Origin: Candidatus Termititenax aidoneus | Lineage (GTDB): Bacteria; Margulisbacteria; Termititenacia; Termititenacales; Termititenacaceae | Assembly (NCBI GenBank): GCA_003864455.1 | Contig: BGZN01000006.1 | Location: forward strand, 1 to 63,448 | DNA length: 63,448 nucleotides | Direction of reading: 5' to 3' | Shown here: positions 7,311-17,275 of the stretch, piece by piece | Numbering within the stretch: position 1 is the stretch's first letter | Layout of the letters: every line of letters starts with the position of its first letter | Made by a program: the position numbers and the translations under genes | Notes under the pieces: generated by a model | What the model was told of the DNA's origin: nothing | Seen by the model: the letters and a program-made list of their open reading frames with translations, nothing else | The model's database searches: none

Positions 7311-9245
7311 ATGTCTGTCGCGGGATTGCAAAAAGTGCAAATTTTTATCCTGCAGAAAAAAACGCCGGAGTTTTTGGCCGGCTTGCAGGAACTGGGTGTC
7401 CTGGAAATCACTAATTTGCAGGACAGCGCGCCGCCGCCGGCAGCGGAACTCGCGCAGCGTTATCAGAAAATTTTGCGGTTTTTAGGCGAACTGTTTCCGC
7501 GGCCGCGCGGTTTTATCGAGAATTTTATTCAAGTCAAGCCGGTGGTGAAAAAAGCGCAGGCGGCCGAGATTTTAAAAAATAATTCTGGCCAAACAATCGC
7601 GCTGCTGGAAAAGCTGTCCACCGAATGGCGCGCGCAGACGGCCGCCCTGAAGCAACTGGCTGACGCGGCGCAAAAACAGGAGCTGTACGCCTGCTTTGGT
7701 CTGGCGCGCGCCAAAAAAGCCGCCAAATTAAAACAGGCCGGCGCGCTTTTTGGCCAAATTCCTGTAAAAAAACTTGACGCGGAAAAAATGCAGGTTTTGC
7801 GCTCCGACGAAAAGACCGCGTTTGTGCAGATAATTTTTCTGCGCGAGGACGAAACGGCGGTCCGCGTTGAACTGGCGGAGAGCGGCTTTACGGAAGTAAC
7901 GCTGCCGCTGCAAAAACGGGAGTATTTCCGTGAAGCGGTTAGTCTCAGATGGCGGTTCAACAAACTGAGCCGGAAAAACGCGGAACTGCGGCAGCGTTTG
8001 GCCAAAATTTACGCCGCGGAATACACGCGCCTGGCGGTTTGGACTGAGCATTTAACCCAGGCAAACGCTTTGCGGCAATGGTCTGCGGGACTGGCCGCCA
8101 CGGAAAAAACCAGTTTTCTTACCGGCTGGATTCCCCTCGCGCAAAAGAAAAAACTGCGCCAATATTTAGAAAAATTTTCCGGCGATTTATACTGGCGCGA
8201 GGTCGAACCTGACGAAGGCGAAGAGCCTCCTATTCTGCTGCGCAACGGCGCGGCGACTCCGCTGGAAGCGGTAACAGCGCTTTACGGCATGCCGAATAAT
8301 AAAGACCTCGACCCGTCGCCGTTCATGGCGCCGTTTTTTATCGTGTTTTACGGCTTGTGCTTGTCCGACGCCGGTTACGGCCTGCTGTTGCTGCTTTTCG
8401 CGGTGTTTTTACTGGCGCGTTTTTTCGCCAACCTGACCAAATTCGGCAAAAAACTTTTGGTTTTAAACATTTACTGCGGACTTTCGACGATCGTTGTCGG
8501 GCTTTTAACCGGCAGTGTGTTCGGCCTGGATTTCAATATCCTGCCCTGGCCGGCTGTAAAAAACTTTTTCTGGAGCGTGAAAATTATCGACCCGATGGCC
8601 AATCCGCTGCCGTTGCTCGGCCTCTCCGTGGCTTTGGGCGCTGTGCAAATGCTGACCGGACTTTTTCTGCGCTGGATTTTGGACATTAGGCAAAAGGGTT
8701 TCGGGGAAGCGTTTTTAGTTTCCGGCTGCTGGTTTGTTTTTTTGCTGGCGATTTTTGGCTGGGCAGTTTTAAGTTTGCTGCCGGCAGGCCGGAGTTGGTC
8801 TCCGGCGGCCGCACTGCTGGCTGGCATTTTGCAATATATAGTAATGGGCGGCGCGGTGTTCATGATTTTGACGCAGGGGCGGCATCAGAAAAGCCCGCTG
8901 CTGAAACTCGGCTCAGGGCTTTTGAGTTTGTACAGGCTTTCGGGATATGTCGGAGACCTGCTTTCGTACACGCGGCTTTTTGCGCTGGGGCTGGTTACGG
9001 CAGTGATGGCGCTGGTCATCAATTATTTGGCCGCGCTGACCGGCGGCATTCCGGTAATCGGACTTGGTGTGATGATTGTGATTTTGATTTTTGGACATGT
9101 CCTTGATTTTCTGATCAATATGCTCGGCTCGTTTGTCCATTCGGCGCGCCTGCAGTACGTGGAATATTTTTCAAAATTTTTCGAGGGAGGAGGGCGGTTT
9201 TTTCAGCCATTTTCTTGGCAGACGAAATATGTTAGTTTGGAATAA
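7311..9245 (+). CDS. ntpI: V-type ATPase membrane subunit I (a subunit)
   Basis: The 644-residue protein is the stator that forms the ion half-channels next to the c-ring. The first half (about 1-320) is a hydrophilic coiled-coil domain binding the outer stalks. The second half has about eight membrane segments, starting near SPFMAPFFIVFYGLCLSDAG. The late block SYTRLFALGLVTAVMALVIN carries the essential Arg of the family and is followed by GHVLDFLINMLGSFVHSARL. A GGAGAAACC leader with GGAG precedes the ATG. The C-terminal LQYVEYFSKFFEGGGRFFQP block is a strong family signature. Confidence 0.93.
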   Translation: MSVAGLQKVQIFILQKKTPEFLAGLQELGVLEITNLQDSAPPPAAELAQRYQKILRFLGELFPRPRGFIENFIQVKPVVKKAQAAEILKNNSGQTIALLEKLSTEWRAQTAALKQLADAAQKQELYACFGLARAKKAAKLKQAGALFGQIPVKKLDAEKMQVLRSDEKTAFVQIIFLREDETAVRVELAESGFTEVTLPLQKREYFREAVSLRWRFNKLSRKNAELRQRLAKIYAAEYTRLAVWTEHLTQANALRQWSAGLAATEKTSFLTGWIPLAQKKKLRQYLEKFSGDLYWREVEPDEGEEPPILLRNGAATPLEAVTALYGMPNNKDLDPSPFMAPFFIVFYGLCLSDAGYGLLLLLFAVFLLARFFANLTKFGKKLLVLNIYCGLSTIVVGLLTGSVFGLDFNILPWPAVKNFFWSVKIIDPMANPLPLLGLSVALGAVQMLTGLFLRWILDIRQKGFGEAFLVSGCWFVFLLAIFGWAVLSLLPAGRSWSPAAALLAGILQYIVMGGAVFMILTQGRHQKSPLLKLGSGLLSLYRLSGYVGDLLSYTRLFALGLVTAVMALVINYLAALTGGIPVIGLGVMIVILIFGHVLDFLINMLGSFVHSARLQYVEYFSKFFEGGGRFFQPFSWQTKYVSLE

Positions 9246-9283
9246 ATAATTTTAGGCAGAGCAAAAAACGAAAGGAGCAAAAC

Positions 9284-9754
9284 ATGGACATAGGTTTAAT
9301 GTGCGCAATTTTAGGAGCGGCGCTGGCGCTCGGCGGCGGCGGCATCGGTTCATCGGTGGGCGTCGGTTTGGCTGGCGAAGTGGCGGCCGGCGTGGTGGCG
9401 GAAGACCCCGATAAATTTGGCAAGACGCTGCTGTTGCAGGCTTTGCCGGGCACGCAGGGCATTTACGGATTTTTGGTCGCGTTCTGGGTGATTTTGAAAG
9501 TCAATTTGCTGGGCGGCATTCTGCCGGTGTCCAATGAAGCCGGTCTGCAAATTTTATTTGCCTGTTTGCCGGTCGCGATTAACGGCGTGGTTTCGGGTAT
9601 TTATCAGGGACGAATTGCCGCGGCGGGCATTGCCATGGTTGGCCGTAAACCGGACGAAACCGGCAAGGGACTGATCCTGGCGGCTATGGCGGAAACTTAC
9701 GCCGTGCTGGGTTTGCTGTTGTCGATACTGCTTTTGATGAATATTCAGTTGTAA
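9284..9754 (+). CDS. ntpK: V-type ATPase rotor subunit K (Na+-type c subunit)
   Basis: The 156-residue proteolipid has two fused helical hairpins, with one ion-binding Glu in the second. The residues that bind sodium in E. hirae NtpK are all present: Leu, Thr and Gln in LPGTQGIYGF (about 50-59), Gln in GIYQGRIAAAGI (about 108) and Glu in AAMAETYAVLG (about 140). This predicts a sodium-translocating enzyme. A good AAAGGAG site precedes the ATG. It follows subunit I, as in the ntp operon. Confidence 0.94.
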   Translation: MDIGLMCAILGAALALGGGGIGSSVGVGLAGEVAAGVVAEDPDKFGKTLLLQALPGTQGIYGFLVAFWVILKVNLLGGILPVSNEAGLQILFACLPVAINGVVSGIYQGRIAAAGIAMVGRKPDETGKGLILAAMAETYAVLGLLLSILLLMNIQL

Positions 9755-9764
9755 CGGAGCGGCT

Positions 9765-10319
9765 GTGGCGTTAAACGATATTAAGAAAAAAATTTTGGCG
9801 GAGGCACAAAACCGCGCCAAGAAAATTTTGTCCGCCGCGGAAGCTGAGTCCGCGCGCCGGTTGTCCGTCGCGCAAAAACAGCTCAACACCGCGCGAAAGA
9901 AAGCGGACGCCGAACTGGAAAAAGAACGCGCGCAGGCCGTGCGGCAGCGGCGGCAGCTTTTGCAAATGGAAATCGCCCAAAAAAGTTTGGGGCAAAAAAG
10001 AGCGAAGCTGGAACAGGTTTTGGCGCTGGCGGTAAAAAATTTGAGCGGACGGAAATTAAAAAATTACTATGCCAAAGTTTTGCGGACAGTGAATTTTAAC
10101 GGCGCGAAAATTTTGGCCGGTGGAGACAAAACTATGCTGGCGGAAGTTTTGCAGACGCTGGGCGCGCCGGACACGCCGATTCTCACGCCCCAGGACTGGC
10201 TGGCCGGCCGGCTGGAAATTGATTACGGCAAAGCGCGTTTGGATTGTTCGGTCGAGTTAAACGCGCGCGAAACGGCTGCCGCGTCCGAAGCGGAAATCGC
10301 CGCGAGGTTGTGGCCATGA
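9765..10319 (+). CDS. ntpE: V-type ATPase peripheral-stalk subunit E
   Basis: The 184-residue protein has a long N-terminal coiled coil (about 1-90, with KKILAEAQNRAKKILSAAEA) and a small globular C-terminal domain that binds the top of the A3B3 head. Position between K and C and overall length fit NtpE. The stop overlaps the start of subunit C (ATGA at 10316-10319). The start is probably GTG at 9765 (the codon preceding ALNDIKKK), with AACGGAG upstream. Confidence 0.85.
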   Translation: MALNDIKKKILAEAQNRAKKILSAAEAESARRLSVAQKQLNTARKKADAELEKERAQAVRQRRQLLQMEIAQKSLGQKRAKLEQVLALAVKNLSGRKLKNYYAKVLRTVNFNGAKILAGGDKTMLAEVLQTLGAPDTPILTPQDWLAGRLEIDYGKARLDCSVELNARETAAASEAEIAARLWP

Positions 10320-11065
10320 CGGGTTTGGGTTTTTTGCTGGGACGTGTGCGTTCCCGTGAAGCGCGGCTGCTGACCGCGGCGGAGTTGAACAAAGCCGGGT
10401 CTGCCGAGGCGGAAACTTTTGAGCAGTTGGAGGACAAACTCAATCAAGAGTTGGCGGATTTGCGCCGCGCGCTTTTTCAGGACACAGACCTTGCGGATAT
10501 TTGCTGGCTCAAATACGATTTTCACAATCTCAAAATTTTGCTGAAGGAAAAATTGACCGAGCAAAGCCTCGATCATTATCTCCTGCCGCTGGGCAAAGAC
10601 AGTTTGGCGGATTTTGACCAGACGCTGACGCGCCGCGCGGCGGAAATTTACGAAAAAACGGCAGATTTTTGCCAGCTGGATTATTTTGTGGATCAGGAAT
10701 ATTTGCGCGCGCTGCAAGCTCTGGCGAAAAAACAAGACAGGTATATACAAGCGTATATACGCGCGCAGGCGGCAATCGCCGAGTATAAATACAATTATGA
10801 TCCGGCGGCAGCGGCGGAGACTTTGCGCCAGAAATTTCCCGGTATAGAAATGCCGGATACGCTCGACGAAGGCGCGGTGGAAAAAGCTCTGGAGGATTAC
10901 GCCAACAAACAGCTTTTTGCCGGGCGCTACGGCTGCGGCGCGGCGGCGATTTTGGCTTTTGTACAGGCTAAAGAAAACGAAATAAAAAATTTGAAAATCT
11001 TGTATTTGAGCCGCAGCCGCGCCTTGCCGGATTTGCAAAAATATTTGAGGTATTCGTATGTCTAG
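10316..11065 (+). CDS. ntpC: V-type ATPase central-shaft subunit C (d subunit)
   Basis: This subunit couples the rotating shaft to the c-ring. The block LADICWLKYDFHNLKILLKE (about 60-80) is the family hallmark, and the protein ends with [18 protein letters not shown], as in NtpC. The product is 249 residues, clearly shorter than the usual 330 or so, lacking part of the middle helical repeat. I start it at ATG 10316, which overlaps the subunit E stop. The open frame runs further upstream only inside subunit E. Confidence 0.87.
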   Translation: MTGLGFLLGRVRSREARLLTAAELNKAGSAEAETFEQLEDKLNQELADLRRALFQDTDLADICWLKYDFHNLKILLKEKLTEQSLDHYLLPLGKDSLADFDQTLTRRAAEIYEKTADFCQLDYFVDQEYLRALQALAKKQDRYIQAYIRAQAAIAEYKYNYDPAAAAETLRQKFPGIEMPDTLDEGAVEKALEDYANKQLFAGRYGCGAAAILAFVQAKENEIKNLKILYLSRSRALPDLQKYLRYSYV

Positions 11066-11372
11066 AGAAAAAGTTGCTTTGCTGGGACCGGCCGAAACCG
11101 TCAAGCCGTTCAGCGCGCTGGGCGTGAATTGTTTTGAGCTGGAAGACGCGGACAAAGCCCGCGATCTGCTGGCTGAACTGGCCGGAGACGAAACAACAGG
11201 CTTGATCCTGCTTGCGGAAAAACTAGCCGATGCTTTACTGCCGGAGATCGAAAAAATAAAAAGACGGACGCTGCCAGCCGTGTTTATTTTGCCGGAATAC
11301 AAAACGAAAACCAATCTTGGCCTGCGCCGGCTGGAAAATACGCTGGCCAGAGCGGTAGGCCGGGCGGTCTAA
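11058..11372 (+). CDS. ntpG: V-type ATPase subunit F (Enterococcus NtpG equivalent)
   Basis: The 104-residue Rossmann-like subunit plugs the shaft. It begins [19 protein letters not shown], a typical F-subunit start, and has the middle strand [18 protein letters not shown] followed by [13 protein letters not shown]. The start overlaps the end of subunit C by 8 nt. Nothing unusual was noted. Confidence 0.88.
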   Translation: MSREKVALLGPAETVKPFSALGVNCFELEDADKARDLLAELAGDETTGLILLAEKLADALLPEIEKIKRRTLPAVFILPEYKTKTNLGLRRLENTLARAVGRAV

Positions 11373-11386
11373 AAAAGGAGAAAAAC

Positions 11387-13135
11387 ATGACGGGAAAAAT
11401 TGTCAAAATCGCTGGACCGCTGGTGATTGCCGACGGACTGGCCGATATAAAAATGTACGATGTGGTGCGGGTTGGCGCGCGGCGGCTGATCGGCGAAGTG
11501 ATCGAGATCAAGCCGGACAGCGCGGCTGTGCAGGTGTATGAAGAAACCGCCGGACTGACGCCGGGCGAACCGGTCGTGTCCACCGGCGAACCGCTTTCAG
11601 TCCTGCTGGCGCCCGGACTAATTACGACGATTTTTGACGGCATTCAGCGGCCGCTGGAAAGGATCAAAGACCAATGCGGTTCGTTTATTGCCAAGGGTAT
11701 AGATATTCCGGCGCTGGATATGGAAAAAAAATGGCGTTTTGTGCCGACGGCCGCAGTCGGCGGCACACTGCGCGCCGGCGACACGCTGGGCTATGTGCAG
11801 GAAACGATGGCGGTTAAACATTTGATTATGCTGCCGCCGCTGGCTAAAGGCGGCGTGTTAAAAAGCATCGAAAGCGGTGAATTTAAGATTACCGAAACTA
11901 TTGCGGTTGTGACCGGTGAAAACGGCGCGGAAGAAAAAATTGCCATGTTGCAAAAATGGCCGATTCGCCGGAAACGGCCGCATGCCGGCAAATTGCCGCC
12001 GGACAAACCGCTCATCACCGGACAGCGCATTATTGACACGCTGTTCCCGATTGCCAAAGGCGGCACGGCTTGCATACCCGGGCCTTTCGGCAGCGGCAAA
12101 ACGGTTGTGCAGCATCAACTGGCTAAATGGGCGGACGCGGATATGATTGTCTACATTGGCTGCGGCGAACGCGGCAATGAAATGACCGATGTGCTGCAGG
12201 AATTTCCTGAACTGAAAGACCCGAAAACTGGCGAGTCGCTGATCCAGCGCACAGTGCTGATCGCCAATACTTCCAATATGCCGGTAGCCGCGCGCGAGGC
12301 GTCGGTGTATACCGGCGTTACAATCGCCGAATATTTTCGCGACATGGGTTACAATGTGGCAATGATGGCTGACTCTACCTCGCGCTGGGCGGAAGCTCTC
12401 CGCGAGATGTCCGGCCGTCTGGAGGAAATGCCCGGCGAGGAAGGCTATCCGGCTTATTTAGGCTCGCGTCTGGCGGAATTTTACGAACGCGCCGGACGGG
12501 TAACCGCTCTGGGCGCGCAAAAACGCGAAGGAACTTTGAGCGTGATCGGCGCGGTGTCGCCTCCGGGCGGAGACCTGTCCGAGCCGGTTACGCAAAATAC
12601 ATTGCGGGTGGCCAAAGTTTTTTGGGCGCTGGATTCCGCGCTGGCTTACGCGCGGCATTTTCCGGCGATCAACTGGCTGAAAAGTTATTCGCTTTATATT
12701 GATAATCTAGAGCCGTATTATGCGCGCGAAATCGACGAGGATTGGCCGCAGATGCGCGCGCAGACCACCGAGCTTTTGCAGCAGGAATCCGAACTGCAGG
12801 AAATGGTCAAACTGGTCGGCATGGACGCGCTGTCCGGCCGCGAGCAGCTGACGCTGGAAGCCGCGCGGTCGATCCGCGAGGACTATCTGCATCAAGTCGC
12901 TTTTGACGAAGTGGACACTTACACTTCATTCCGCAAGCAGTATTTGATGCTCAAAGCTGCGCTGGCTTTTTATCAGGCCGGCTTGAAACTTTTGCAGCAA
13001 AGTAAAGACGTAACGCGGATTTTCAAATTGCCGATCCGGAGCAAGATCGCGCGCATGAAATACACGCCGGAAAAAGATCTGGCACAACTGGAAAAACTGC
13101 CGGAGGAGATCGCGCAGGCTGTTGGAGAATTGTAG
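11387..13135 (+). CDS. ntpA: V-type ATPase catalytic subunit A
   Basis: The 582-residue protein carries the catalytic nucleotide sites. The P-loop GPFGSGKT is at about residues 231-238, with the catalytic-Glu/Walker B neighbourhood [15 protein letters not shown] and [20 protein letters not shown]. The non-homologous insertion characteristic of A over B subunits lies at about 110-200. AAAAGGAG precedes the ATG. The length matches archaeal and Enterococcus A subunits. Confidence 0.97.
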   Translation: MTGKIVKIAGPLVIADGLADIKMYDVVRVGARRLIGEVIEIKPDSAAVQVYEETAGLTPGEPVVSTGEPLSVLLAPGLITTIFDGIQRPLERIKDQCGSFIAKGIDIPALDMEKKWRFVPTAAVGGTLRAGDTLGYVQETMAVKHLIMLPPLAKGGVLKSIESGEFKITETIAVVTGENGAEEKIAMLQKWPIRRKRPHAGKLPPDKPLITGQRIIDTLFPIAKGGTACIPGPFGSGKTVVQHQLAKWADADMIVYIGCGERGNEMTDVLQEFPELKDPKTGESLIQRTVLIANTSNMPVAAREASVYTGVTIAEYFRDMGYNVAMMADSTSRWAEALREMSGRLEEMPGEEGYPAYLGSRLAEFYERAGRVTALGAQKREGTLSVIGAVSPPGGDLSEPVTQNTLRVAKVFWALDSALAYARHFPAINWLKSYSLYIDNLEPYYAREIDEDWPQMRAQTTELLQQESELQEMVKLVGMDALSGREQLTLEAARSIREDYLHQVAFDEVDTYTSFRKQYLMLKAALAFYQAGLKLLQQSKDVTRIFKLPIRSKIARMKYTPEKDLAQLEKLPEEIAQAVGEL

Positions 13136-13148
13136 GAAGGAGTTTGTC

Positions 13149-14516
13149 ATGCAAAAAGAATATAAAACCGTAACAGAAATTTCCGGGCCGCTGATTTTAG
13201 TCGAGGGTGTGGAAAAAGCCGGTTACGAGGAATTGGTGGAAGTGCGGACACCGTCCGGCGAGATGCGGCGCGGCAAGGTGCTGGAAGCGCACAAAGACTG
13301 GGCGCTGGTGCAGATGTTTGAAGGCACGGCCGGTCTGGATCAAAACGCCGCGGTGCGTTTCCTGGGGCGCGGCGTGGAATTGCCGGTATCCGCGGATATG
13401 CTCGGCCGCGTGTACAACGGCTCTGGCAAAGCGCGCGACGGCGGACCGGAAATCATCGCCGAGAAAAAACTGGACATCAACGGCCTCGCCATCAACCCCA
13501 CGGCGCGCGACTATCCCAACGATTTTATTCAGACGGGCATTTCGACTATTGACGGCCTGAACACTTTGGTGCGCGGCCAGAAGCTGCCGATCTTTTCCGG
13601 CTCCGGTCTGCCGCACGCGCGGCTGGCCGCGCAGATCGCGCGTCAGGCGCAGGTGATCGGCGACAGCAAGGCGGAGTTTTCAGTAGTCTTTGGTGCGATG
13701 GGCATCACTTACGAAGAAGCCGAATTTTTCCTGGAGGATTTGCGCCGCACCGGAGCGATTTCCCGCGCGGTGCTTTTTATCAATCTGGCCGACGATCCGG
13801 CTATTGAAAGAATTTCCACGCCGCGTCTGGCTTTGACCGCCGCGGAATATCTGGCTTTTGAAAAAGGGCATCATGTGCTGGTCATTTTGTCCGACATCAC
13901 CGCGTATTGCGAAAGTTTGCGTGAGGTATCTGCCGCGCGCAAGGAAATCCCCGGCCGCCGCGGTTTCCCCGGGTATCTGTACACTGATCTGTCCACGCTG
14001 TACGAACGCGCCGGACGTTTGCAGGGCAAAGCGGGCTCGATAACCCTGCTGCCGATTTTGACCATGCCTGAGGATGACAAGACGCATCCGATACCAGACC
14101 TGACCGGCTACATTACCGAAGGGCAGATTATTTTGGACAGGGCTTTGCATCAGCGCGGTATTTATCCGCCGGTCAATCCGCTGCCGTCGCTGTCCCGCCT
14201 GCGCGACAAAGGCATCGGCGAGGGCAAGACGCGCGAGGATCACGCTAACGCGGCCAATCAGTTGTTCGCGGCATACGCACGCGGCCGTGAGGCCAAAGAG
14301 CTGGCGGTGATTTTGGGCGAATCCGCTTTGAGCGAGGACGACTTGAAATTTTCCGCGTTTGCCGGCGAATTTGAGGACAAATTTATCCGGCAGGGCGAAA
14401 ATGAAAACCGCACTATCGAGGAAACGCTGTCCCTCGGCTGGGAATTGTTCAAGCTCCTGCCGCAAGAACAGCTAAAGCGCTTGAAGCCGGAACAATTAAA
14501 GAAATATTTGAAATAG
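13149..14516 (+). CDS. ntpB: V-type ATPase regulatory subunit B
   Basis: The 455-residue non-catalytic partner of A lacks a P-loop but has [16 protein letters not shown], the family's B-subunit equivalent, plus [20 protein letters not shown] and [21 protein letters not shown] chose ATG 13149 rather than the upstream ATG 13122, because AGGAAGGAG (13133-13141) is correctly spaced for 13149 and the earlier start would begin inside subunit A. The gene follows subunit A by 13 nt. Confidence 0.96.
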   Translation: MQKEYKTVTEISGPLILVEGVEKAGYEELVEVRTPSGEMRRGKVLEAHKDWALVQMFEGTAGLDQNAAVRFLGRGVELPVSADMLGRVYNGSGKARDGGPEIIAEKKLDINGLAINPTARDYPNDFIQTGISTIDGLNTLVRGQKLPIFSGSGLPHARLAAQIARQAQVIGDSKAEFSVVFGAMGITYEEAEFFLEDLRRTGAISRAVLFINLADDPAIERISTPRLALTAAEYLAFEKGHHVLVILSDITAYCESLREVSAARKEIPGRRGFPGYLYTDLSTLYERAGRLQGKAGSITLLPILTMPEDDKTHPIPDLTGYITEGQIILDRALHQRGIYPPVNPLPSLSRLRDKGIGEGKTREDHANAANQLFAAYARGREAKELAVILGESALSEDDLKFSAFAGEFEDKFIRQGENENRTIEETLSLGWELFKLLPQEQLKRLKPEQLKKYLK

Positions 14517-14563
14517 TGAATATTTTGCAGCGCTCGCTGTGAAGTATAAGACAAAGGATAAAA

Positions 14564-15187
14564 ATGGCCAAACTGAACGTAAACCCCAACCGCATGGAAC
14601 TGCTCAAGTTAAAGACTCGCTTGCAGTTCGCGCAGCGCGGACATAAATTGCTCAAAGACAAACAGGAAAGCTTGATGCAGGAATTTATGCGCGTTTTGAA
14701 AGAGCTGCGCGGTTTGTATGAAAAGATGAACCAAGATTTGGACAAAGTATATGCTAAATTTTATCAGGCGCAGGCCGGCGCCAATCCTTATGCTCTGGAG
14801 GAAGCGCTGCTGGGCAACACGGCCAAAACTACGCTGGCTGTGGAAATAAAAAGCCAGTTTGGTGTAAAATTTCCGCTTTTACAGGCTGGCCGGATCGAGC
14901 CGAAACTCGGCGGCTCTCCGGCTACCGCGCCCTTGGCGGCGCGCGGTCTAGTCAAAGCTGTCGGCGCGGTTTTTCCAGCGATTTTGTTTCTGGCGCAGAC
15001 GGAAAAAAAGATCGAGCTGCTGGCCGAGGAGATAGAGAAAACCCGCCGCCGCGTCAACGCGCTGGAGTACAATCTAATTCCCGCCCTGCAGGAAACGCTC
15101 AAGGACATTGTGTTAAAATTAGAGGAGCGCGACCGTTCCGAAAGAACCAAATTGATGAAAGTCAAAGACTTGATTGCGGTGAGGTAA
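14564..15187 (+). CDS. ntpD: V-type ATPase central-shaft subunit D
   Basis: The 207-residue antiparallel coiled coil is the rotary axle. The N-terminal block NVNPNRMELLKLKTRLQFA followed by GHKLLKDKQESLM, and the C-terminal RRRVNALEYNLIPALQETL, are diagnostic. ACAAAGGATAAAA precedes the ATG. It is the last recognisable V-ATPase gene; NtpH/NtpJ equivalents are absent. Confidence 0.95.
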   Translation: MAKLNVNPNRMELLKLKTRLQFAQRGHKLLKDKQESLMQEFMRVLKELRGLYEKMNQDLDKVYAKFYQAQAGANPYALEEALLGNTAKTTLAVEIKSQFGVKFPLLQAGRIEPKLGGSPATAPLAARGLVKAVGAVFPAILFLAQTEKKIELLAEEIEKTRRRVNALEYNLIPALQETLKDIVLKLEERDRSERTKLMKVKDLIAVR

Positions 15188-15189
15188 TA

Positions 15190-15945
15190 ATGACCGATAC
15201 TTGTTTGGTCAGTTGTATTCTCGGGCAGAATTTTGCGTCGGTGTATAAAGCGCCGCAAAAAGAAGCTTATTTTTTCACAAATAATCCGGCTCTGCGCGGA
15301 GAAATAGAAAACAAAGGCTGGCAGTATGTTTTTTTGGATTTGCCGTTGAGCGTGGACGCTGCTGTTTCCAGTTTACAGGCCAAATATGTGAAATTTTTAC
15401 AGTTTTTGCGGAGGCCGGATTGTCCCCCTCCGCTTAAAAGCTGCTCGAGAATTATTTATCTCGACCATAAAGTAGAATTGAAATCACGGCATATTGCGAA
15501 ATTGCTGGCGGCTGAACAAAGGCTGGTGCTGGTCAGAAAACATCAGCATGGCCACTCAAATATTTGGGGCGAAGTGTCCGCTTCACTGCTGCAGGAAAGA
15601 TACACGCGTTTTATCGATAAGATCATGGAGTATGTGCTAGCTAAAATAAAACAGAACAATGTTTATAAAACAACTACTGTAGTGCCCTGGACTTCTTTGA
15701 TTTTGTACCGGCCGCAAGACCAGCAGGTTCAGAAATTTACTGATGAAGTTTATCGGGACTTGTTGGAAATCGGCACTTCTGAATGCCAGATCGTTTGGGC
15801 TATGGTGGCACAGAAATATCCTGAACTGATCCAGTACCTAGACGCCGCGGAAATTGTAACTAATGAAAATTGGTGGACGAAATTTAAAGCTTTTATCCGT
15901 TTTTGGACGCCGTACGGCGTGTTGTGCAAATTGGACAAATTCTGA
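15190..15945 (+). CDS. Possible glycosyltransferase-like protein, unknown
   Basis: The gene begins 2 nt after subunit D (stop then ATG) and so is probably cotranscribed with the ATPase. The 251-residue protein has KAPQKEAYFFTNNP near residue 19, a GWQYVFLDL strand, an Arg/Lys-rich middle and SRIIYLDHKVELKSRHI near residue 98. These features recall DUF616/TOD1-type glycosyltransferase folds, where a strand ending in D precedes the sugar site. A canonical DxD is not present. The assignment is weak, and a link to the ATPase is not implied beyond cotranscription. Confidence 0.4.
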   Translation: MTDTCLVSCILGQNFASVYKAPQKEAYFFTNNPALRGEIENKGWQYVFLDLPLSVDAAVSSLQAKYVKFLQFLRRPDCPPPLKSCSRIIYLDHKVELKSRHIAKLLAAEQRLVLVRKHQHGHSNIWGEVSASLLQERYTRFIDKIMEYVLAKIKQNNVYKTTTVVPWTSLILYRPQDQQVQKFTDEVYRDLLEIGTSECQIVWAMVAQKYPELIQYLDAAEIVTNENWWTKFKAFIRFWTPYGVLCKLDKF

Positions 15946-16179
15946 TTAAGCCGCGAGCTGTCTTTTGCGGACAAATTCTTTGCCGCCTTCCTGACGAAAA
16001 TCCAAAATGTTTGTCAGCCGCGTGGCCAGACCCACAATATTTGTCTCACAAAACACCGGCTCGAATTTGGCGCTCCGCGCTATCCAGTAAATCTCGCGCA
16101 AGCGGCCGGTGTGTTCCGACTTGTTGTCCAGACTATACTCCTCACAATATTCTTTTAACGCCTCAAAAAATTTTTGCAT
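15946..16179 (-). CDS. Small hypothetical protein
   Basis: The 77-residue cytoplasmic protein is predicted to be mainly helical, beginning QKFFEALKEYCEEYSLDN and ending with a basic KEFVRKRQLAA tail. AAAGGAG stands 11 nt before the ATG. It is convergent with the preceding gene, with abutting stops. No family was recognised. Confidence 0.5.
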   Translation of the reverse strand: MQKFFEALKEYCEEYSLDNKSEHTGRLREIYWIARSAKFEPVFCETNIVGLATRLTNILDFRQEGGKEFVRKRQLAA

Positions 16180-16305
16180 AACCGCTCACTCCTTTCTCTA
16201 CAAAGATTTCGTAATTTATCCAAGAAAGTTGAATTGAAATATTATGGTGCATGGATAATCTCGAAAGTTGTGACCGAGCGCGTGTTTCAATGCGCGCGAG
16301 GAAAT

Positions 16306-16329
16306 CCTGTCAGCCAGAGGGCTGGCAGG
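16306..16329. terminator. 10-bp hairpin after the secretin operon
   Basis: CCTGTCAGCC, loop AGAG, GGCTGGCAGG pairs over 10 bp with one G-T. It lies 23 bp beyond the stop of the minus-strand secretin gene and is followed on that strand by ATTTCC rather than a T run, so it is only a weak candidate terminator or an mRNA 3'-end stabiliser. Confidence 0.4.
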
Positions 16330-16351
16330 GAATCGAAATATTGTGATGTAT

Positions 16352-17275
16352 TTAAAGGATTTCGTCGGCGGTTACGACAAAGATAATATCCGATGCTGTT
16401 TTTTCGCGCACAGTGTTGCGGAAAAAAATATTTAACAACGGCACGTCTCCCAAAAAAGGAATTTTTTGTACGCTCTCGCGTTCTTCTTCGTTGTACAAAC
16501 CGGCGAGGACAAAGCTTTCCTGCGCTTTGAGCAGCAAAGTGGTTTCCACCTGACGCGTAGACAATACCGGAAATTCACCACCTTGAGTTTGTTTCCAGTA
16601 TTTGATCGAGCTAATTTCCGGCTGCAGAGAAAGCAGTATTTGCCCGGGCGCGGCCGGCAGCGGCAAAAAAGTCAGATTGATTCCGGAATCAATATATTGG
16701 ATTTGCCATTGCAGTTGCTCACCGTTTTGCACCGGCAGAGAGTAGGGCAGACGGTCGCCGATGTGTATAGCCGCCGGCCGGCCGGTCAGCGTGGTCAGAT
16801 TTGGCGCGGCCAGCAAACGCGCATCGCCCTGTCCGGCGCGCGCCTGCAAGGTCGCCAAAATCTCCGGCGTGGTTTTGCCCAAACGCAAACCATCAGAAGC
16901 AAAATCCCAATCAATGCCCAGCGCGGTCAAGTCATTGGTCGTCATTTCCAGCACATTGATTTTTAATTTGACGGCGCGCGGCGGACTGTCGGCTGTTTGC
17001 AAAGCCGCCAGGATTTTTTCAGTCGGGTGGTCTGCGCCGAGGAGCAGTATATTATTGTTTTTCTCGGCGCAGACCATAGCATCAGGATAAAGTTTTTCGA
17101 TCATTTTGACCGCGTCTTCAGCGGCCAGATAATTCAAAGTTATCGCGCGGTAGTTTGGCACGAGCGGTATTCCGGCGGCCGTCCTCACCGCCGTGCTTGA
17201 CTCCGGCAGGGCAAAAGGATCGCGCGCCAGACAAAGATTTAAAAATAAAAAAACCGCCAAAATTTTATTTTTCAT
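16352..17275 (-). CDS. Short secretin (PilQ/GspD family)
   Basis: This outer-membrane channel protein serves type IV pili or type II secretion. The signal peptide is KNKILAVFLFLNLCLA. One N1-type domain (about 45-100, ITLNYLAAEDAVKMIEKLYP) precedes a complete secretin domain with VKLKINVLEMTTNDLTALGI, LLAAPNLTTLTGRPAAIHIG and the closing QKIPFLGDVPLLNIFFRNT. At 307 residues it is far smaller than PilQ or GspD (600-700), lacking N0 and extra N domains and the AMIN domain. It is the last gene of a minus-strand operon and overlaps the PilO-like gene by 11 nt. Confidence 0.88.
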   Translation of the reverse strand: MKNKILAVFLFLNLCLARDPFALPESSTAVRTAAGIPLVPNYRAITLNYLAAEDAVKMIEKLYPDAMVCAEKNNNILLLGADHPTEKILAALQTADSPPRAVKLKINVLEMTTNDLTALGIDWDFASDGLRLGKTTPEILATLQARAGQGDARLLAAPNLTTLTGRPAAIHIGDRLPYSLPVQNGEQLQWQIQYIDSGINLTFLPLPAAPGQILLSLQPEISSIKYWKQTQGGEFPVLSTRQVETTLLLKAQESFVLAGLYNEEERESVQKIPFLGDVPLLNIFFRNTVREKTASDIIFVVTADEIL

